Shown here in pieces: positions 27,901 to 36,234 of a DNA stretch of 64,000 bases. Position 1 is the stretch's first letter. Each line of letters begins with the position of its first letter. The notes under the pieces were generated by a model that saw only the letters and a program-made list of their open reading frames with translations, was not told the DNA's origin and did no database searches. The translations under genes were made by a program, and so were the position numbers. Source of the DNA: Mycobacterium heckeshornense (GTDB lineage Bacteria; Actinomycetota; Actinomycetes; Mycobacteriales; Mycobacteriaceae); assembly GCF_016592155.1 (NCBI RefSeq), contig NZ_AP024237.1, forward strand, positions 4,216,001-4,280,000, written 5' to 3'.

Positions 27901-28104
27901 CATCAGCGACGCGCGCTCCTGGGGTGTCGCCGCGGCGCGCAGCGCGCGTACGATCACCGGCATCAGGTGCCTGGCCATCGTCAACGGCTGCTCGCCCTCA
28001 TCAACCGGGCCGATCTCGGGGTGCAGGTCAGGACGCGCGGCCAGCGCCTGATGCAGCCGCTCAGTCAGCAGTGACTCGTAAAGGCCCTCTCGCACGGCAG
28101 GCAC
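24997..28104 (-). CDS. PLD-like nuclease / DEAD-DEAH helicase with DUF3427-type C-terminus
   Basis: 1,035 residues. An N-terminal phospholipase-D-like domain carries one HxK motif (HAKAWLL near 213) with GSSNLSHAAL, the usual half-site of dimeric PLD nucleases. A superfamily 2 helicase follows: P-loop TGTGKT near 345, DEFHH near 437, TATPERGDG, DLFNEGLDIPEVDTV and the motif VI-like QQLGRGLRL. The C-terminal ~350 residues fit DUF3427, ending in a domain with QRYIHHRERGSHILLFVRE. Such proteins are common in defence islands and combine the activities that DISARM spreads over DrmC-like nuclease and helicase subunits. It converges on the operon ending at 24722 and is likely separately transcribed. 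Start ATG 28104. Confidence 0.85.
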   Translation of the reverse strand: MPAVREGLYESLLTERLHQALAARPDLHPEIGPVDEGEQPLTMARHLMPVIVRALRAAATPQERASLMGRILAALPDPDALAEGLYQREPGTIERLEQIQAAHRLGAARLPRPATPLSDAALLTTAHNEPTLAAELRAELASADQVDLLCAFIKWQGLRLLEDELRELRVRAVPLRVITTTYLGATDARALDALVQEFGAQVRINYEIERTRLHAKAWLLRRNTGFHTAYVGSSNLSHAALVDGLEWNVRLSAVSTPHLLEKFRATFEFYWENREFEPYQPSADGERLRAALDIAAGGRQRDRLTVTLSGLEVQPKAFQAEMLEELDAERVLHNRHRNLIVAATGTGKTVVAALDYRRLVREVHGRDLTLLFVAHRKEILTQARRLYQEVLTDPAFGELLVGGDRPTRWRHVFASIQSLSAQRLAAIDPSHFDVVVIDEFHHAEAASYQRLLNHVQPIELLGLTATPERGDGVDVREFFGGRVAAELRLWEALEQNLLCPFHYFGIHDGVDLGGLQWKRGGYDVAVLSSLYTGNDARTRIVLKELRDKVADVAAMRALGFCVSIDHARYMADRFVAAGVPARAISAETPASERQSALSALRNREINIVFAVDLFNEGLDIPEVDTVLFLRPTESATVFLQQLGRGLRLTPSKTVLTALDFVGNQRREFRFDQRFRALTGLSRTALVHQLQQGFPFLPSGSQIVLDPIARDLVLENVRQQVQPRWAALVSEIRDHPNNDLASYLDAYGRGLEDVLRSGRSWTTLCRDAGKLPAQPGPRERELVKRVRALAHVDDRQRHTGYHVIFNGDVSAHNPAGQRLAEMLFYSLFPDGSEFTSAADALAAILGEPVLDEMRQVIDIAFDAARRSTQPLGELIPALSDVPLAVHASYSREEILAALGVASRRRPSTFREGVLWCDAINTDAFLITLKKTETDYSPTTMYRDFALSPELFHWESQSTTSAASPTGQRYIHHRERGSHILLFVRETKTNALGTAPYVFLGPAHYVSHEGDRPMAITWRLQRPMPTEVFMGARAAAA

Positions 28105-28204
28105 ACTAGTCCACCGGCCCGACGGGAGAGAGCGAAAAAGAATCGGACCAAGCTTTCGGCGCGGCCCCGGTATCGATCGTGTGGTTTTGGCGACGTGGGT
28201 CGTG

Positions 28205-28490
28205 TGTGGGCTCGACGTCTTCGACGGTCTTCCAGGGCCCGGTACCCGCCGGTCCGTAGATCAGCTCGGCCTTGCAGTAGCCTTTGACGCTCTCGGCCAG
28301 AGCGTTGTCGAAACTGTCCCCGATGGTGCCGATGGAGGACACCGCCCCGATCTCGGCGAGCCGCTCGCCTTAGCGGATGGACGTGAACTGTGATCCGGCA
28401 TCGGAGTGACATGTCAAGCCCGGCAACGTGTTCCCGCGTGATTAGCGAGCCATCTCCAACGCATTGAAGTCAATACACGGCGTCACTTGG
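28205..28490 (-). pseudogene. IS3-family transposase (OrfB) fragment
   Basis: On the minus strand the text reads NALEMAR, stop, SRGNTLPGLTCHSDAGSQFT, SIR, stop, GERLAEIGAVSSIGTIGDSF and on to ESVKGYCKAELIYGPAGTGP. This is the rve integrase core of IS3 elements around the second catalytic Asp (SDAGSQ) and the catalytic Glu (ALAES). Two in-frame stops and abrupt loss of similarity at about 28210 (after VEDVE) mark a dead fragment. It lies about 100 bases beyond the start of the PLD helicase and may mark the right edge of the island. Confidence 0.8.
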
Positions 28491-28697
28491 CGGGGCCGGA
28501 ACGGCGATGCCCAGTAGAGCCGGCAATCACCGGACGTGTCAGCCGACCTGCGCGGTGAGTGGCTCACGACTGACCACTCGGTGCCCGCACCGCTGCTGCC
28601 GGTTGGATGAAGTCCATTTCCGAACCACCTCATTCCACCCACATACTGCTGGGCGATGCGCAGCGGCGAAATCTAACTGGGGTCGACCTTGCGCAGC

Positions 28698-29324
28698 TCA
28701 CTCCTCGGTTTCAGTCGGCGACCCGCCGCCCACCAAGTAGCCCGACTTCGGTGTCGGACTGAAGGGATCAACCCAACTTCGGAGACGGGCCAACTCGGCT
28801 GCGAAGGCGATGGAGGCGATCGAACCGTTGTTGCTCGCGGCCAAGGCGTGTCTACCGACCGCTCGGGCCGCCGCCTCGATCACGTCACCCTCGGTATCGA
28901 TGTTGGCCGACATTCTCGCGTGCAATACGGCTACTCTGGCGGGGTTGCCGTCAGTACCGCTCATGAACCCGGCCCGAGCGAGCACCGCCACCGAACTCGC
29001 GGGGCCGCTGCCGCTGAGCCGCAGCTCGCTCGGGTCGTCCAGGTTCGCCTGATCGCGGAGGACACGGACCGTTTGCGCGGCGACCTGGTTCAGGTTCTCC
29101 CGTGAAATTTGGACGGCCGCGCCATCCTCGTCGCTCCATGACAGCGCACCCATGCTGAACCACAGGCGGCCGGCGGCATCGCACCGGAACTCCACGAGCG
29201 GAGGTGCCACCGCAGACTTGCGCGAGATGGTGAAGACATCCCGGGGATGCAACATCCCCGCGAGGTATGTCGCGACGAAGGTCTGAAACGATCGCCACTG
29301 GTCGTCCGGGGTGAACTCAGTCAT
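28698..29324 (-). CDS. Hypothetical protein coupled to upstream gene
   Basis: 208 residues, unrecognised. Starts at ATG 29324, overlapping the stop of the upstream gene by ATGA. The first ~90 residues (TPDDQWRSFQTFVATYLAGM...LVEFRCDAAGRLWFSMGALS) look like an alpha/beta fold of the kind seen in YbjN/TY-chaperone-like actinobacterial proteins, but this is only an impression. The C-terminus is helical with an acidic tail. No signal peptide, no membrane segment. Function unknown. Confidence 0.6.
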   Translation of the reverse strand: MTEFTPDDQWRSFQTFVATYLAGMLHPRDVFTISRKSAVAPPLVEFRCDAAGRLWFSMGALSWSDEDGAAVQISRENLNQVAAQTVRVLRDQANLDDPSELRLSGSGPASSVAVLARAGFMSGTDGNPARVAVLHARMSANIDTEGDVIEAAARAVGRHALAASNNGSIASIAFAAELARLRSWVDPFSPTPKSGYLVGGGSPTETEE

Positions 29325-29842
29325 GAGACACCTTCTTTCCGTCTCGCGGTTCCCGTGCGGACTCCAGATTGTCCACGCCGACCGGCCGCGTCGGTGGCCT
29401 CACGGCGAAGCTTCGGGTGTGGGGAGTGCAGGCGGCGTAGCACCGCCCGGAAACCGGGTTTGGGCACGACTCCACCCGCTCCAGCCGGGTAGGGTTGCAT
29501 GAGCCGCTTGAGATTATTTCGCGCACTGGGTATTTCGGCTTCCAATCCGCGCGAGCACCGGGCGCCGACCGCAGGCACCCCCGGGTCGTGACGCCACAGC
29601 GCCAGCCTCAGTTTGTCGCCGTCGATTTCGATACGACCGTCATGGACAGCCACGGCCTTCACGGTGATGATCGGCTGTCCGTATTCGTCCGACGTTTTCG
29701 CCCGGATCCGGTGTATGACACGGCCGGGGCCATCCTTGCCGCAAGGCATTGCAATACTCCCGAAAACTCGGGCCTCCGCCGCGGGAGGCGCTCTTGCCGA
29801 ACACCGGTTGGTGTCGGCCGCTTCGTCATCCGAGCCACCCAC
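29321..29842 (-). CDS. Hypothetical protein, possibly frameshifted
   Basis: 173 residues if started at 29842. The middle (VIHRIRAKTSDEYGQPIITV...VHDGRIEIDGDKLRLALWRHDP) reads as plausible protein. The part after HDPG becomes Arg/Pro/Gly-rich and low in secondary structure, and another frame (DWKPKYPVREIISSGSC) looks at least as protein-like from about 29545. A frameshift in the C-terminal half is therefore likely. The stop overlaps the ATG of the next gene. No known domain. Confidence 0.4.
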   Translation of the reverse strand: MGGSDDEAADTNRCSARAPPAAEARVFGSIAMPCGKDGPGRVIHRIRAKTSDEYGQPIITVKAVAVHDGRIEIDGDKLRLALWRHDPGVPAVGARCSRGLEAEIPSARNNLKRLMQPYPAGAGGVVPKPGFRAVLRRLHSPHPKLRREATDAAGRRGQSGVRTGTARRKEGVS

Positions 29843-30645
29843 GAGCGTGGGGTTGGCGTGCCGTCCAGTCGGAGCTTGGCGACGGCATCTCGTGAAGCTG
29901 ACTGAATCTTAGCGCGCGGGACCGACGCTGGTTTAGGTTCAGGCCTCGCCGTCTGCATCGCAGTCATATCGACCGTTGAACAACACCGAAACCCTCGCCG
30001 ACTCCCACAGACGCCGGCCCGTCGGGTGCGCTGCCCCGTGGAGTTCAGCACCCGCGCTGGAGTCACCGGCACCGACGTCCTTTCCGCTAATCCGGGCTCG
30101 CTGCTGGCGGCCCCGAGGCCTACCGGCGACAAGCGCCCACTCGATTTCGCGCCCGAGGCTTTCGCTCCCACCGCCGCCAGCACCGCGTTATCAAGCCCCG
30201 TGGCAGCCGATTGATCGTCAGGCCGGCGCGTAGCAGAGTGCCGACGGTCTTGCCGACGGTGTTATCGGCCAGGTCGCCGGCTGCGGCGGCTCCCCGCCGG
30301 CTCCAGCGCGCTCCACGACCCGCTTGACCGTCCCGGGTGAACATTGTGATCGATCACATCGCCCTGCTGGTGGTCGACCGCCGGGAATACAACGCCTTCG
30401 CTGATCGCCCCTCTCCCCTTGATAGGTGAGAGCTGTTGGTGTGGCGCACCGGATCGCCACCCCCCGCGAACCGGTTGACCTCGCGGTGTTTTGGCAGCCC
30501 GAGCTGCGCCGAATAACCCAACACTTGCACCCCACTGCACAGGCGTATTCGGTGGACACTGTCACATGCCACGTCCACGCCGCCGGTGACAACCGCGCCG
30601 ACAGCATCCACGCGGCCACGATGGCGGTGACAGCGATTGATGCAC
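29843..30645. other. Gene-free stretch
   Basis: About 800 bases with several overlapping short frames on both strands, none with a convincing start, domain or conserved motif. I recognise no insertion sequence end, RNA gene or repeat here. Confidence 0.4.
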
Positions 30646-31053
30646 TCAGACTTTGATGATCGTGAGACCGGCCGCGCCGTCCAGGGCGGCAAAGTCGTCG
30701 TCCTGGGTGACGACGGGCAGCGCTCGCGAAGCAGCGATGGCTGCGATCCACAGGTCGTTGATACGGACTCGACGGCCAGTCTCGGCCAGGTGGATGCGTA
30801 GCCGCGCCCACATGCGCGCCGCTTCCTCATCGACCGGCAGCGTTTCCATATCCGCAACGGATTCGAGGGTCGCGAGTCGCTGCGCCCGGCTATCGGAAGT
30901 GCTTGCGGCCAGCACGCCGACGGTCAGTTCGGCAAGAGTGATCACAGTAGTCGCGACCTCGGCAGGGATCAGCGACTCCTCGAGTTGACGGCCCGTTTCG
31001 GAGGCGATGAACACCGATGTGTCAAGCAGCCCCGCCGGCGGCGTCTCGCTCAT
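30646..31053 (-). CDS. vapC: VapC-family PIN-domain ribonuclease toxin
   Basis: 135 residues with the PIN-domain acidic tetrad visible: Asp in LLDTSVFI (about 11), Glu in LAELTVG, Asp in INDLWIAA (about 99) and Asp in TQDDDF. VapC toxins cleave specific tRNAs or rRNA in a Mg-dependent manner. ATG 31053 overlaps the antitoxin stop (ATGA). The antitoxin gene lies upstream, the normal order. The protein looks intact. Confidence 0.93.
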   Translation of the reverse strand: MSETPPAGLLDTSVFIASETGRQLEESLIPAEVATTVITLAELTVGVLAASTSDSRAQRLATLESVADMETLPVDEEAARMWARLRIHLAETGRRVRINDLWIAAIAASRALPVVTQDDDFAALDGAAGLTIIKV

Positions 31054-31310
31054 CGGGCAGGACCGAGATCGTCGGTGGTGTCGCCGGCGAGCAACCCAAG
31101 GTCGTCGCGCAAACCTGGATCGGCTTGCGCACGGCGCAACCGTGCCAGAAACTCGGTTTTGGCCAACCAGCGCCGACGCGGAGGCCCGGCCGCGGTGAGC
31201 ATTGCGACGGGGCGGCCTTTGACCGTGATGGTGATGTCTTCTCCGGCCTGGACGCGGCGAAGCACTCCCGCCGTATCGTTGCGCAAGTCACGGGAAGCCA
31301 CATCGGACAT
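31050..31310 (-). CDS. vapB: VapB antitoxin, Phd/YefM type
   Basis: 86 residues beginning SDVASRDLRNDTAGVLRRVQ, a Phd/YefM-type DNA-binding domain, followed by GRPVAMLTA and a C-terminal region (RRRWLAKTEFLARLRRAQAD...) that wraps the VapC partner. It precedes and overlaps vapC. A palindrome covering the start codon and a TACATT -10-like box just upstream suggest a leaderless, autorepressed transcript. Confidence 0.92.
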   Translation of the reverse strand: MSDVASRDLRNDTAGVLRRVQAGEDITITVKGRPVAMLTAAGPPRRRWLAKTEFLARLRRAQADPGLRDDLGLLAGDTTDDLGPAR

Positions 31311-31337
31311 GCTACAAATGTACTACGTTCGTAGCAT
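31309..31337. promoter_or_regulatory. Putative VapB operator and leaderless promoter
   Basis: ATGCTAC at 31309-31315 is an exact inverted copy of GTAGCAT at 31331-31337, enclosing 15 bases. On the minus strand the interior contains TACATT about seven bases before the vapB ATG (31310), positioned as a -10 box for a leaderless mRNA. Binding by VapB would block both promoter and start codon. Autoregulation is inferred. Confidence 0.55.
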
Positions 31338-31545
31338 CATGGTCCGCTTCGCTCCCGACCGCTGCACCGACACGAACAAACTCCGTGGCGCAGGGTGGCG
31401 CTGGTAACGGGCCAGCATCGCGGCAGAGCTGCATCATCGATCGGTGCCGCTCCCGGGCCTCGGGGTTGTTGAGCTCGGGCACTCCGATTAAGTGCGCAGC
31501 CGCGGCTGAGGCCGTCAGCCCGTCCAGATCCGAAGTGGTGTGCAG

Positions 31546-31745
31546 TCACCAAGCCGGTCGAAGTCTTCGCCGGCATGCAGCAGCGGCACACCGGTGCGCA
31601 CGCAGGGAGCGGCGATCAAACAATCGTGAGTCGTGCGGATGGTCACACCTGCGCGCCGCGCCCTGCGATACAACGTCGCGGCGAGGAAAAATCATCGAGA
31701 CCCTCCAGGCGAAGGATCGGGAATGCGCGCAGATGCCGTTCCACT
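31546..31745 (-). pseudogene. Degenerate C-terminal half of a second vapC gene
   Basis: Minus-strand translation gives RHLRAFPILRLEGLDDF, then a one-base frame change near 31690, then LAATLYRRARRAGVTIRTTH, DCLIAAPCVRTGVPLLHAGE and DFDRL. This is the second half of a PIN domain (TIRTTHDCLIA with the third Asp; HAGEDFD with the fourth). The N-terminal half with the first catalytic Asp is absent, and the frame is broken. It lies between the intact vapBC pair and the mannosidase gene. Confidence 0.65.
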
Positions 31746-31759
31746 GATGTGCACTCTGG

Positions 31760-34063
31760 TTACCGCGATAGGCTCGCCGCGCCGAAAGACGGCGGCGCGG
31801 ACGACACGGCCGTACCCCAGGACGGATCGGGAACCGCGGACAGCGAAACCGCAACCGCGCCGCCGGTGCGGATGATCGACTCTGGCAGATAGGCCTGATC
31901 GGTGGGCTTGCCGTCGACGCTGAGGCCACTGATGTACTTCAACCCATTCGATGCGCCTGGTGCCGAGATTTTGATGAATTTTCCTGCCGGAAGCGCAATC
32001 TCGGCGTGATCGAACAGCGGTGTATTCACGGTGAGTACCCCGGTTCCCGGCGTGATCGGGTACACGCCCAGCGCCGCCCACACATACCAGCTCGATAGGG
32101 CGCCCAGATCGTCATTGCCCGGTTCACCGTCGGGTGTCGGCCCGAACAGTTCCCTGCGCACCCGGTCCACCGTCTCCTGCGCCTTCCACGGCTGACCGAC
32201 ATAGTTGTACAGCCACGGCACCGCGAAGCTCGGCTCGTTACCGATCCACAGATAAGGCTCGTCCGGCCCCGCGTTGAGCTCCGTCGTGAAGCGGTCTAGC
32301 CGCTCGGCCACTGCCTCTCGGCCGCCTATCGCGCTCACCAGACCCGCGATATTCTGCGGCACCATCCACGTGTACTGCGCGGCGTTGCCTTCCTCGAATC
32401 CGTCTTGCCCCAGATCCGAAGTCGGCCCGCTGGATCCCGGCCACGGCAGGAAAACGCCGTCGGCGCTGCGCGGCGTGATGTCACCGGTCAGCGGGTTGAA
32501 CAAGTTGTGCCAGTACTGCGCCCTGTTCTGGAATTCCGCGCCAATCACCTTGTCGCCCAGCACATCCGCAAATCGCGAGATGGCGAAGTCGTCGACCGAC
32601 CACTCCAGCGTGATCGACGCGCCGTCGGTGCCGTGATCGCCGCGGAACTCCTCCGTCTGCGGCGCGTAGCGGTGCTCCAGGTACGTGGCGATGCCCGGCC
32701 GCTCCACGTAGTCGCCTCGCCCGGCGCCGCCGTCGGTTGCCGCCTTCAGCATGTAGTACAGCGCCCGTTTGGCGTCGAAGTTCTTGGCCCCGAACATGTA
32801 CAGGTTCACGATCAACGGCACCACGCTGTCTCCGGTCATCTCCCCGGTCGCCGAATTGGCCAGCGCCCACCGCGGCAGCGACCCGCTTTGGTCGGCGTCG
32901 TTCACCAGCGACTGCGCCATGTCGCTGGCCCGCTCCGGAAACAGCAGCGCCTGCAACGCCGCCAGGCAGCGGTAGGTGTCCCAGTCCGAGAAGTTGGCGT
33001 ACTGCGTGTGCCCGCGGGCCACGGTGTGCACCGCGCCGTCGAACCCGAGATAGCGGCCATCCGCGTCGTCAAACATGTTGGGATGCAACAGCGAATGGTA
33101 GAGCGCGGTGTAGAAGGTTTTCACCTCGCTCTTATCGGGGCCCGCCACCTTGACGCGCGACAGCGCGGCATTCCACTGGCTCCACGCGGCAGCGCGCACC
33201 TCGTCGAAACTCCCGCTCTCGGCAGCCAGATTCGCTCGCGCTCCGTCGACACTCACGTACGACAGCGCGGTTCGCACCTCGAGCACCGAACCGGGCGGAA
33301 ACTCTACCCATCCCCCGCTCCACCGCGAATCCGCGCTGCGCGCCCCGGCGAACACCGAGTTGCCCTCGAACGTGCCATAGGAGGTGAACGGCCGGCTGAA
33401 CGTCATCGCGAAATACACCGTGTAGCTGTTGTTCTTGCCGCAGAAGTCCCCGGTGGTCGCCGACCCGGTGATCGTGGTGTTGTCCTCGCCGATGCGGATG
33501 CTCGCCGTGGCGTTTCCCGCCAGCGACCCGCCGGTGCGCACATGAAACAGCGCCGGCCGGCCGTCGCGAGGATAGGTAAACCGTCCCACCCCGGTGCGGG
33601 TGGTCGCGGTCAGTTCCGCTCGAACTCCGGTGTCGGGGAACCGCACCGTGTAGTAGCCGGGCACACCGACCTCGGTGTCGTCGTGGGCGATCCGTTCCCA
33701 CGCCCACCACGGCTGAGAGCCGATCGGCGTGGTGGTCGGCAGCATCGGAATGTCGCCGAACGCGTTACAGCCCACCGAGGCATGGGTCATGGAAAACCCG
33801 GTGGATTGGTCGTTGTCGTGGTCATAGCCGGCGTAGGTGTCGGTGGTATCCGGCGAGTACTGCACCATCCCGAACGGCACCGTGGCGCCGGGAAAGTTGT
33901 TGATCTCCCCACCCGTCTCGCTCGACCCGGTGCCGATGAGCGTGTCGACATAACCCGCCGGGTTCGTCACGAACGCCGGCTCCTCGGCGCGTGCCGCCAC
34001 CGGAGCCACCGCCCAGACAACAACCGCCGCCACGAAAGCGGTGAGCGGCCTTCGTAACGGCAT
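31760..34063 (-). CDS. Exported GH92 family alpha-mannosidase
   Basis: 767 residues with a signal peptide (hydrophobic core about 8-22, cleavage near ARA-EEP). GH92 landmarks are visible: YVDTLIGTG at the mature N-terminus, GDIPMLP, the LHPNMFDD segment, FSDWDTYRC, and [21 protein letters not shown] near the C-terminus. GH92 enzymes are calcium-dependent exo-acting alpha-mannosidases that invert configuration. Mycobacteria carry one exported member (Rv0584 type); likely substrates are mannosylated lipids or glycoproteins of the envelope, or host glycans. ATG 34063. It appears intact. Confidence 0.88.
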   Translation of the reverse strand: MPLRRPLTAFVAAVVVWAVAPVAARAEEPAFVTNPAGYVDTLIGTGSSETGGEINNFPGATVPFGMVQYSPDTTDTYAGYDHDNDQSTGFSMTHASVGCNAFGDIPMLPTTTPIGSQPWWAWERIAHDDTEVGVPGYYTVRFPDTGVRAELTATTRTGVGRFTYPRDGRPALFHVRTGGSLAGNATASIRIGEDNTTITGSATTGDFCGKNNSYTVYFAMTFSRPFTSYGTFEGNSVFAGARSADSRWSGGWVEFPPGSVLEVRTALSYVSVDGARANLAAESGSFDEVRAAAWSQWNAALSRVKVAGPDKSEVKTFYTALYHSLLHPNMFDDADGRYLGFDGAVHTVARGHTQYANFSDWDTYRCLAALQALLFPERASDMAQSLVNDADQSGSLPRWALANSATGEMTGDSVVPLIVNLYMFGAKNFDAKRALYYMLKAATDGGAGRGDYVERPGIATYLEHRYAPQTEEFRGDHGTDGASITLEWSVDDFAISRFADVLGDKVIGAEFQNRAQYWHNLFNPLTGDITPRSADGVFLPWPGSSGPTSDLGQDGFEEGNAAQYTWMVPQNIAGLVSAIGGREAVAERLDRFTTELNAGPDEPYLWIGNEPSFAVPWLYNYVGQPWKAQETVDRVRRELFGPTPDGEPGNDDLGALSSWYVWAALGVYPITPGTGVLTVNTPLFDHAEIALPAGKFIKISAPGASNGLKYISGLSVDGKPTDQAYLPESIIRTGGAVAVSLSAVPDPSWGTAVSSAPPSFGAASLSR

Positions 34064-34349
34064 AGCTGTCTCTTACTGCATAGCCGCCACGTCGCGTGGC
34101 GTTTCGCGAACGGCAGAGGCACGACCCGCCGCCACCGAGACGTCAGACAGACCCCGGCCGCGACGCTATCGTCGCCGCTTCGGACTCAGGCGCTGCACCG
34201 AATCGGGTCAGGACCGGGGCGCCGGCGACGAACACGGCGGCCGAACAATGCCCACTCCCATCCAGCCGGGCCGCGCCTGGAGCCCTCGCCCGGGTACGTC
34301 GGATCGCCGGCCAGGTGCCTGACAGCGTGCACCAGACGGCCACGCGTCG
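34064..34349. other. Gene-free stretch between mannosidase and HepT relic
   Basis: About 290 bases, upstream of the minus-strand mannosidase, so its promoter must lie here. No recognisable gene or repeat. Confidence 0.4.
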
Positions 34350-34778
34350 CTACTGGCGCTCAGCTGGCTCGGTGATGAATGCGGCCACTCGTTCGACGAA
34401 CGCTTCCAGGTCGCTGAGGTCATCGAGGCGGGCCGTGACAAGATCGTCCGAGACCTCGATGTATTCGTGCACAAGGACGTTCTGGAATCCGACGGCCTTG
34501 CGCAATGCGTCCGCCATATCAACCGTGAGTACGCCATGGGTCCCGAGCAACCGCATGGCGTCACCGTTATCGGCCGGTGGGCCTCAGCCTTCCGCCGAGC
34601 AGATGTGTTGTGCAGCGTCAATGCACGCTTCGATAGCCGTGACGAACGTGTACTTGACGCCGCGCAGCCATATCGGGTCGGCCCTGCGGGCCTGTCCCGC
34701 CGCGGATTCGCGACGCAGGACAGCCAAGTCGTCGGTAATACCGCGCAGCAACCGGAGGACTCGGACCTCATCGACCAC
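34350..34778 (-). pseudogene. HepT-like HEPN (DUF86) toxin with internal stop and altered motif
   Basis: Reading from GTG 34778, which overlaps the end of the nucleotidyltransferase gene by 11 bases, gives VVDEVRVLRLLRGITDDLAV ... AIEACIDAAQHICSAEG. A TGA follows at 34586-34584, and the frame continues uninterrupted as GPPADNGDAMRLLGTHGVLT to the end at 34350. The stop sits where a Trp is plausible (TGG to TGA). The RNase motif region reads GFQNVLVHEY, with Gln where HepT usually has the Arg of the RX4-6H motif. The toxin thus looks doubly inactivated. An internal ATG at 34556 could still yield a 68-residue C-terminal piece. Confidence 0.75.
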
Positions 34779-35151
34779 GGCGCACCGCTTCGGCAAACTC
34801 CAGGTGGGCACGAGTGATTCGTGGCAGTTCGTCGAGGTAGATCTTGCGCGTCGTCGCTTCCCAAGCCACCCGGGTGGACGGGTCTACTTCGAATAGCAGC
34901 GTGCCGTGCAACGCAACTCTGCCCGCGAGTTCCAGTGGAGCGTCGTCGAGAACCAGCAGGTCGACGCCTGCGGGCAGCAGAATTTCGAACGCCCGCGGCG
35001 GCCGCTGTCCCCCGAAATATGCGGCGATGTCGACGTCGGATGCTGACCGCGCCGTGTTTTGTGCTCGGCTGCCGTGCAGGTAGGCGAACGCGGCGCCGTG
35101 TCGCCGCAGCGCCTCGACGGCCTCAGCGGTTCGCGTCGCGACGTCGCTCAT
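34768..35151 (-). CDS. MntA-like minimal nucleotidyltransferase antitoxin
   Basis: 127 residues with the DNA-polymerase-beta-type signature GSRAQNTARSASDVDIAAYF (GS-x10-D-x-D) at about 27-45. A third acidic residue follows in DLLVLDD. MntA proteins polyadenylylate a Tyr of the HepT toxin and so inactivate it. It is upstream of and overlaps the HepT gene, as is usual. With HepT broken, it survives as an orphan antitoxin. ATG 35151. Confidence 0.85.
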   Translation of the reverse strand: MSDVATRTAEAVEALRRHGAAFAYLHGSRAQNTARSASDVDIAAYFGGQRPPRAFEILLPAGVDLLVLDDAPLELAGRVALHGTLLFEVDPSTRVAWEATTRKIYLDELPRITRAHLEFAEAVRRGR

Positions 35152-35456
35152 GCATGCAATTGTCTCATCGCCGTCTGGCGGCGCGGCGAAGCGACATCCT
35201 CGACGGCCTCTCAGTCGCGGTTGCGCCGCTCGACGTCATGCGCGTCGAGATCGTGCCCATTGACTGATGGCACCCGCTACCTCACGGTTGTAGCGGCACT
35301 AATCCCTAAACCAGTGACTGATATGGCTAATGGGTTCAATCTCACCCACATGTTGGTCTGTGCGGTGGCTGGTGCGGCCGCGACGACCCGGCACACCGCC
35401 ATCGATAGCCCAGTTCGCACCGGCGCCGCGGACCGCACTTCCTAGACTGACCGATC
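35152..35456. other. Gene-free stretch
   Basis: About 300 bases between divergent genes. A short plus-strand frame (from about 35152, QLSHRRLAARRSDILDGLS) vaguely resembles the start of a nucleotidyltransferase but ends quickly. Otherwise nothing is seen. Confidence 0.35.
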
Positions 35457-36221
35457 GTGGGCATTGTGTTCGGGTTGGCGCCGTGGGTCGTCTATTGGGT
35501 GCTTGTCGGCAACGTGTCGTTCGCCGTTGCCGTGCTCGTCGCTTCGGTGATTGCCGTCGCGGCGCTGGTGATCAGGCGTGGCGTACTGCAATTCGGTTCG
35601 TTGGCAACGTTTTTGGTGCTGACATTGCTCACGTTGACACTGGGCCAGGAGTTCGGCCAGCGGTGGATCCTGCCGCTGAGCAACGCAGGACTGTTTTTGG
35701 TGGCGCTGGGCAGCGTGCTGATCGGCAAGCCGTTCATGCGGGAATTCGCAGGCGCCGATCTGCCCGCCGGACTGGCCAACAGCGAGGTGTTCGAGCGGGT
35801 AACCGCGCTGCTGACCTGGTCGTGGCTCACCGTGTTCGCCGCCATGACGGTGTCATCGGTGCTTCCGCCCCTCCTGCGCGCCGACGCCTCCATCCTGGAA
35901 CGAAAGACCCCGCTGCCGTTCCTGTGTTACTGGGTCGTCCCGTTCGCGCTGCTGGGCCTGGCGGTGCTCGGGTCGCGGCTCCTGCTTGACCGGGTAAGCG
36001 CCGGGGCCGACGACGTCGTCCGGAAAACCACGTTCGTGGCCTACAGCGAAGCCACCATCGACGAGCTGTACTACCTGGCCCGCGAACACGCCAACCGCGA
36101 GGTCGGTCCCGGCCAGGAGGCCTACGACGTCAAGGTCGGCGCCATGGGCGAACCGCTGACCGGAGACGAGTCGCGCAAATCGTGGCCGTCGACGTACAAA
36201 GTGCGCCAGCGGCGGCGCTAG
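35457..36221 (+). CDS. Polytopic membrane protein of unknown function
   Basis: 254 residues from GTG 35457. About six hydrophobic segments are visible (roughly 5-22, 24-40, 46-62, 76-92, 115-138, 157-176), followed by a soluble C-terminal tail of about 70 residues (DELYYLAREHANREVGPGQE). No catalytic motif is recognised. It lies 13 bases upstream of the hydrolase gene on the same strand, so the two may be co-transcribed. Confidence 0.7.
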   Translation: MGIVFGLAPWVVYWVLVGNVSFAVAVLVASVIAVAALVIRRGVLQFGSLATFLVLTLLTLTLGQEFGQRWILPLSNAGLFLVALGSVLIGKPFMREFAGADLPAGLANSEVFERVTALLTWSWLTVFAAMTVSSVLPPLLRADASILERKTPLPFLCYWVVPFALLGLAVLGSRLLLDRVSAGADDVVRKTTFVAYSEATIDELYYLAREHANREVGPGQEAYDVKVGAMGEPLTGDESRKSWPSTYKVRQRRR

Positions 36222-36234
36222 GGCACGGCTGCGC

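Noticed and set aside
13980..28104. Calling the island canonical DISARM or BREX
   Set aside because: DrmA and DrmB are not present as separate genes and no PglZ or BrxC-like BREX set is found; DUF499 and PLD-helicase fusions differ from both.
29843..30645. Several overlapping frames of 60-200 codons in the gap before vapC
   Set aside because: None has a start with ribosome binding site, recognisable domain or neighbour coupling.
32405..34057. Open frame of about 550 codons antisense to the GH92 mannosidase
   Set aside because: Arg/His/Gly-rich shadow with no motif, while the opposite strand has a signal peptide and GH92 motifs throughout.
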